Shown one piece after another: positions 6,216-9,247 of a DNA stretch of 9,247 nt. The notes under the pieces are model-generated. The model was not told the DNA's origin, did not search any database, and saw only the letters and a list, made by a program, of their open reading frames with translations. Made by a program: the position numbers and the translations under genes. Source of the stretch: an uncultured Christensenellaceae bacterium (GTDB taxonomy: Bacteria > Bacillota > Clostridia > Christensenellales > Aristaeellaceae); contig CAJOPV010000136.1 in NCBI GenBank assembly GCA_905236495.1, positions 1 to 9,247 of the forward strand. The letters are read 5' to 3'. Every line of letters begins with the position of its first letter. The first letter of the stretch is position 1.

Positions 6216-7616
6216 ATGCGTCACACAAAAACTTTCATCCTGCTCACGGTGCTGCTGCTGTGCGGCTGCCTGTCCGCCCTGGCGTTGGCGGGGAACGACG
6301 GGCCCCTTTCGGAGCTGTGGAACAGCGGCTGCGATCTCTTGTTCCGCACGGATAACGTGACGGCGGAGGGGGAAGCCGTCTTTGCCCTGGACGGGGAGGT
6401 ATTCAAGACCGCCCGGCTGCATTATGTGCAGGATGGCTACAATTCCTTTTACGGCTTAGGGCTGCTGACCCCTCGGGCGGATGGCAGCATTCAGGAAACG
6501 GGCTGGACCATCATTGCGGACGAGGAAGGGGATTACGCCGTGATGGAGGCCTATACCCCCGGTATCTATCGCATGGGGTGCGATAATCCGCACAACACCC
6601 TGCTGCGCCGCACGGTGCAATTGGACGGCCTTGTGAACCTGGGCGGCTTGCTGGCGGGGCAGCTGGAGCTGCCGGAAGGCGCGCTGACCGTGACGGAGGA
6701 GGCGGGGGTTAAGCACCTGCGCCTCGCCTTGGCGGAGGATCAGATCCCGGAGCTTGCCGTCAGCGCCTTGAACCTTGCCGCCGAGTACCTGTCCAACCGC
6801 TGGTTCGCCTTTGGTTATGACCGCTGCATCGAGGAGGACGAGGGGGTGCCCTTTGAAAACTACATCACGGTGACCCAGGCGCTGACGGATGGCACCGTGC
6901 GCTGGACCCTGCGCTCGGCGGAGGCGGATTTTGCCCTGGACGCCCAGGGCCGCCTGACGGACGTTTCCGGCACCGTCCGCGTGGCCTCCACCTTCTGGGA
7001 CGGCGCCGTGCGGGAAGTGACGGCGCAGTTTCAGCTGACGCTTTCGGACTACGGTTCGAGCCATGTGAAGGCCTTCGACCCGGCGGATTACGGCGTGGTC
7101 CTGCCCCGGGAGTATTACGAGGAGAACGATGAGCCGGATTGGTCGCTGACGGAGGAAGCGTGGCAGCGCTGGGTCGGCAAGGCCGAAGCGCTGCTGGAAG
7201 GCCAGGGCTTTGCCTTAAGCCCCGACGCCGACATCATGGCCTGGCGGACGGAGGATACCTACCGCATCAACATCGCGAACCCCGACGGAGAGGATTATTT
7301 CCTTGTTTATCAGGAGGACGGCAGCCTGATGACCCTGCAGGCCATGACCGAGGCCCTGCTTTCCGCGGAAGGCGAGGGCGTTCAGGACGTGGAGGCCGAT
7401 ACCATCGAGGCCGCCCGGCAGTTTGCCCTTTCCTTCGTGCAGGAGCAAAATCCCCTGCTGGCGGAGAAGCTGAACCCCCTGAACCCTCAGGACCTGATGA
7501 CCGCCCCGGACGGCACCCAATACCTCACCTTTGAGGACGGGGAAAGCTGCTATTTCGTGGTTCGGGTGGCGCCCGCCCTGCGCATGGAATACTATGAAGG
7601 CGCCGGAAACGGCTAA
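6216..7616 (+). CDS. Secreted or lipid-anchored protein of unknown function
   Basis: A 466-residue protein that I cannot assign to a named family. It starts with a clear export signal: a basic start (MRHTK), a hydrophobic core (about 6-20) and ALALAG at 21-26, giving signal peptidase I sites after A23 or A25. LCGC at 15-18 is a poor lipobox, so lipid anchoring at C18 is possible but less likely. The mature part is acidic and has no membrane segments. The N-terminal half is rich in predicted beta strands and reads like a large lipoprotein-type beta domain (VFALDGEVFKTARLHYVQDG region). The C-terminal part, from about 310, alternates helix and strand and may resemble PepSY or YcdB-like domains; both are impressions only. 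No catalytic motif is visible. It probably acts outside the membrane. It follows the ABC exporter by 117 bases with its own possible promoter, so a functional link to export is conceivable but unproven. Confidence 0.85.
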   Translation: MRHTKTFILLTVLLLCGCLSALALAGNDGPLSELWNSGCDLLFRTDNVTAEGEAVFALDGEVFKTARLHYVQDGYNSFYGLGLLTPRADGSIQETGWTIIADEEGDYAVMEAYTPGIYRMGCDNPHNTLLRRTVQLDGLVNLGGLLAGQLELPEGALTVTEEAGVKHLRLALAEDQIPELAVSALNLAAEYLSNRWFAFGYDRCIEEDEGVPFENYITVTQALTDGTVRWTLRSAEADFALDAQGRLTDVSGTVRVASTFWDGAVREVTAQFQLTLSDYGSSHVKAFDPADYGVVLPREYYEENDEPDWSLTEEAWQRWVGKAEALLEGQGFALSPDADIMAWRTEDTYRINIANPDGEDYFLVYQEDGSLMTLQAMTEALLSAEGEGVQDVEADTIEAARQFALSFVQEQNPLLAEKLNPLNPQDLMTAPDGTQYLTFEDGESCYFVVRVAPALRMEYYEGAGNG

Positions 7617-7733
7617 AGCATCGTTAAAGCCGGAAGCAGCCCTTTCATCCTTTTCCAGGATTGATATCCTGTCCGGGTGCCGCCCCGAATCCCAAATGCA
7701 TCATTTTTTGCTGCGGAATACCGGGATAATCTC

Positions 7734-7762
7734 TTGCCGATGGGACGATCTTATGCTATAAT
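7734..7762 (+). promoter_or_regulatory. SigA-type promoter for pfkA
   Basis: TTGCCG (7734-7739), a 17-base spacer and a perfect TATAAT (7757-7762) lie 81 bases before the pfkA ATG. The upstream gap (7617-7733) also holds a small hairpin, CAGGAT with ATCCTG around a TGAT loop (7656-7671). It has no T-run after it, so it is not a convincing terminator. Confidence 0.82.
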
Positions 7763-7828
7763 TTTACTCAGACGGATCTCATATTGAATATCGCGCTGCC
7801 GGGCTCTCAGAGAGGCATCGCGCAGACC

Positions 7829-7835
7829 AAAGGAG
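7829..7835 (+). promoter_or_regulatory. Ribosome binding site that sets the pfkA start
   Basis: AAAGGAG lies eight bases before the ATG at 7844. The frame is open further upstream to 7784, but those 20 codons have no matching ribosome binding site. Starting at 7844 gives the usual N-terminus, a short basic run followed by the strand leading to TSGGDAPGMN. Confidence 0.9.
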
Positions 7836-7843
7836 TGAAAGAC

Positions 7844-8827
7844 ATGGAAAAGATCAAAAGGCTGGGTGTTTTGACAAGCGGAGGCGACGCCCCCGGCATG
7901 AACGCCGCCGTACGCGCCGTGGCCCGGACCGCCTTATCCTGCGGCATTGACTGCATCGGCATCCGCCGGGGCTGGCAGGGGCTCATCAACGCCGATTTTG
8001 TCCAGCTCACCCGGGCCAGCGTGGGCCATCTGCTCTCCCGGGGCGGCACCATCCTCTACACCGCCCGGAGCGAGGAATTCATGACCGAGGCCGGCAGGGA
8101 AAAGGCCGTCACCACCTGCAAGATGCTGGGGCTGGACGGCGTGGTCGCCATCGGCGGCGACGGTACCTTCCGGGGCGCGCTGGAATTATCCCGCCTGGGG
8201 GTGCCCGTGGTGGGCGTGCCCGCCACCATCGATAACGACGTGGGCTGCACCAATTACACCATCGGCTTCGACTCCGCCTGCAATACCGCCATCGAGTGCA
8301 TCGATAAGCTGCGGGATACCATGCAGTCCCACGAGCGCTGCTCGGTGGTGGAGGTCATGGGCCGCAACGCCGGCTTCCTGGCCCTGTATGTGGGCACCGC
8401 CGTGGGCGCCACCGCCGTGCTGGTGCCGGAGCATAAGCTGAATTTTGAGGAGGACGTGATTGAGCGCATCCGGGCTTCCCGTCTGGCGGGCTATACCCAC
8501 TTTATGATCGTGGTAGCCGAAGGCGCGGGCAAGGCCACCGATATCGGCGAAAAGATCCACGAGGCCCTGGGCATCAAGCCCACCATCACCATCATCGGTC
8601 ACATCCAGCGGGGCGGCGCCCCCACCGGGCGCGACCGGGAAACCGCCACCCGGATGGGCTACAGCGCCGTCATGGCCTTCGTGGAGGGCCGGGGCAACAG
8701 CATCATCGCCACCCAGGAGGGCGGCATCGTGGAAATCCCCATCGAGGAAGCCCTCACCATGAAAAAGCATCTGCAGATGGACCGCTACAAGATCATGGAG
8801 ATCATGCAGTTCGGCAGTCACGAGTAA
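7844..8827 (+). CDS. pfkA: 6-phosphofructokinase
   Basis: This 327-residue enzyme would phosphorylate fructose 6-phosphate to fructose 1,6-bisphosphate, the committed step of glycolysis, in the cytoplasm. The length fits the bacterial PfkA family (E. coli 320). Motifs in order are SGGDAPGMN (12-20), GGDGTF (104-109), TIDND (128-132) with the catalytic base D130, SHER (162-165) whose arginine contacts substrate from the next subunit, VMGR (171-174) and GHIQRGG (252-258). The glycine after GGD (G107, equal to E. coli G104) is the mark of ATP rather than pyrophosphate use. R24 and R28 match the effector-site arginines R21 and R25 of the E. coli enzyme, so allosteric control is plausible. One departure is A127 where E. 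coli has G124 (PATIDND rather than PGTIDND); pyrophosphate enzymes have lysine there. ATP use remains the best call. The gene stands alone between its own promoter and a hairpin, and is not linked to pyk in this window. Confidence 0.96.
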   Translation: MEKIKRLGVLTSGGDAPGMNAAVRAVARTALSCGIDCIGIRRGWQGLINADFVQLTRASVGHLLSRGGTILYTARSEEFMTEAGREKAVTTCKMLGLDGVVAIGGDGTFRGALELSRLGVPVVGVPATIDNDVGCTNYTIGFDSACNTAIECIDKLRDTMQSHERCSVVEVMGRNAGFLALYVGTAVGATAVLVPEHKLNFEEDVIERIRASRLAGYTHFMIVVAEGAGKATDIGEKIHEALGIKPTITIIGHIQRGGAPTGRDRETATRMGYSAVMAFVEGRGNSIIATQEGGIVEIPIEEALTMKKHLQMDRYKIMEIMQFGSHE

Positions 8828-8847
8828 ACGACCGCCCCAAAACGCAG

Positions 8848-8870
8848 CCGCCGCCCCTTCCGGGCGGCGG
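8848..8870 (+). terminator. GC-rich hairpin after pfkA, probable terminator
   Basis: CCGCCGCCC (8848-8856) pairs perfectly with GGGCGGCGG (8862-8870) around the loop CTTCC, 20 bases after the pfkA stop codon. An A-U and a G-U pair can extend the stem by two. Only two Ts follow directly, so the U-tract is poor and termination may be weak or Rho-assisted. Confidence 0.62.
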
Positions 8871-9137
8871 TTCAGCGTATCCATTTGCTGTAAAATGGGC
8901 ATTTCCGGGCATCATAAGCGTCAAATATCCCCTCGGATAATCCTGACGAGCAAACATGAGACGATAAATATGCGGTGAGAAGTACTGGCAGCGCAAAAAA
9001 GATTATACAAAGGATTGCACACATTTTGCCATTGCGAGGGGATAATACTGAAATCATTATAAAAAACACGCCATTATAGTAATGAAGAAGCAAAGCACAA
9101 ACTATATTCGAAAAAACAGCAAAGAGAAAACAAGGCT
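8871..9137. other. AT-rich intergenic stretch with no convincing gene
   Basis: After the pfkA hairpin the DNA turns AT-rich; 9001-9240 is about 35% GC by hand count, against about 70% in 8641-8700. A minus-strand frame at 8872-9093 could encode 73 residues with one hydrophobic stretch. It starts at TTG and lacks a ribosome binding site, so I do not call it. The stretch holds an inverted repeat (8926-8935 and 9035-9044), the near-repeat GGATAATCCTGA/GGATAATACTGA, two CATTATA copies and the small palindrome CATTATAGTAATG (9072-9084). No tRNA, rRNA or riboswitch was recognised. Confidence 0.6.
8926..9044. repeat. 10-base inverted repeat pair, arms 8926-8935 and 9035-9044
   Basis: TATCCCCTCG is matched by its exact reverse complement CGAGGGGATA with 99 bases between them. 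The bases outside the arms do not extend the pairing. It could mark a small non-autonomous element or a long-range RNA stem, or be chance: roughly 0.07 such pairs are expected in a region this size with random bases. Confidence 0.4.
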
Positions 9138-9247
9138 ATGAAATCTTTATTGATTAAAGATAAAAGTGCTGAAAAGGGGCCAGGAATGGACGAAAGTTCA
9201 GATTGGTCCCATGACAGGCTACATGATGACGAAATATCTTGCTTTCG
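9138..9247 (+). CDS. Possible start of a gene running off the right edge, function unknown
   Basis: An ATG at 9138 opens 36 full codons (beginning MKSLLIKDKSAEKGPGMDES) with no stop before the window ends; the frame has been free of stops since 9063. The codons are AT-rich, unlike the genes to the left. No strong ribosome binding site precedes 9138. A second in-frame ATG at 9186 has AAAAGGGG a few bases upstream and may be the real start, giving MDESSDWSHDRLHDDEISCF. A 19-codon frame (9082-9141) ends in a TGA that overlaps the 9138 ATG, which could allow coupled translation. I recognise no family. The visible part is hydrophilic and acidic. It may be a chance open frame. Confidence 0.35.
   Translation, partial: MKSLLIKDKSAEKGPGMDESSDWSHDRLHDDEISCF

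Noticed and set aside
7656..7671. The hairpin CAGGAT-TGAT-ATCCTG after the secreted-protein gene as a terminator.
   Set aside because: The stem is only six base pairs and no T-run follows it.
8872..9093. A 73-codon minus-strand frame with a hydrophobic segment, a possible small membrane protein.
   Set aside because: It starts at TTG, has no ribosome binding site at that start or at the inner ATGs, and lies in AT-rich noncoding-looking DNA.
1..9247. CRISPR arrays, tRNA or rRNA genes, insertion sequences and riboswitches.
   Set aside because: No regularly spaced repeats, tRNA arms, rRNA motifs, transposase motifs or recognisable riboswitch cores were seen by eye.

Overview
The window reads as chromosomal DNA from a GC-rich member of the Clostridia (Firmicutes), probably a gut-type lineage. 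This is inferred from strong Shine-Dalgarno sites, near-consensus SigA-type promoters, a heterodimeric ABC exporter pair of the YheI/YheH type, a Firmicute-style DinB, and a trace of a DUF1848 gene. I cannot name a genus. Most of the window is compact and GC-rich (60 bases hand-counted inside pfkA are about 70% GC). The right edge is very different: 9001-9240 is about 35% GC.

Layout, left to right. A radical SAM/SPASM-type protein is cut by the left edge (1-915). It is followed by a short unannotated remnant of a DUF1848 gene (about 945-1121) that runs into the 3' end of a convergent gene. That gene is dinB, the Y-family translesion polymerase IV (1122-2351, minus strand). A 213-base divergent intergenic region carries a near-consensus promoter for dinB on the minus strand and a second promoter, on the plus strand, for two ABC exporter half-transporters (2565-4331 and 4332-6098). 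The stop codon of the first exporter gene directly abuts the start codon of the second, with a strong ribosome binding site inside the end of the first. Next come a secreted or lipid-anchored protein of unknown function (6216-7616) and the glycolytic enzyme 6-phosphofructokinase (7844-8827), each with its own promoter candidate. A GC-rich hairpin follows pfkA. The remaining roughly 375 bases are AT-rich, mostly without a convincing gene, and hold an inverted repeat and a possible gene start running off the right edge.

How the genes work together. The two ABC genes clearly form one functional unit. The first protein has lost the catalytic Walker B glutamate and the switch histidine, while the second has a degraded signature motif. 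Together they give one active and one degenerate ATP site, as in TM287/288, BmrC/BmrD and LmrC/LmrD. The other genes look like independent housekeeping or accessory units.

I did not find a convincing new multi-gene system. The items most worth a second look are the DUF1848 remnant, the abrupt composition change at the right edge with its partial reading frame, the unknown secreted protein, and the phosphofructokinase active-site substitution.
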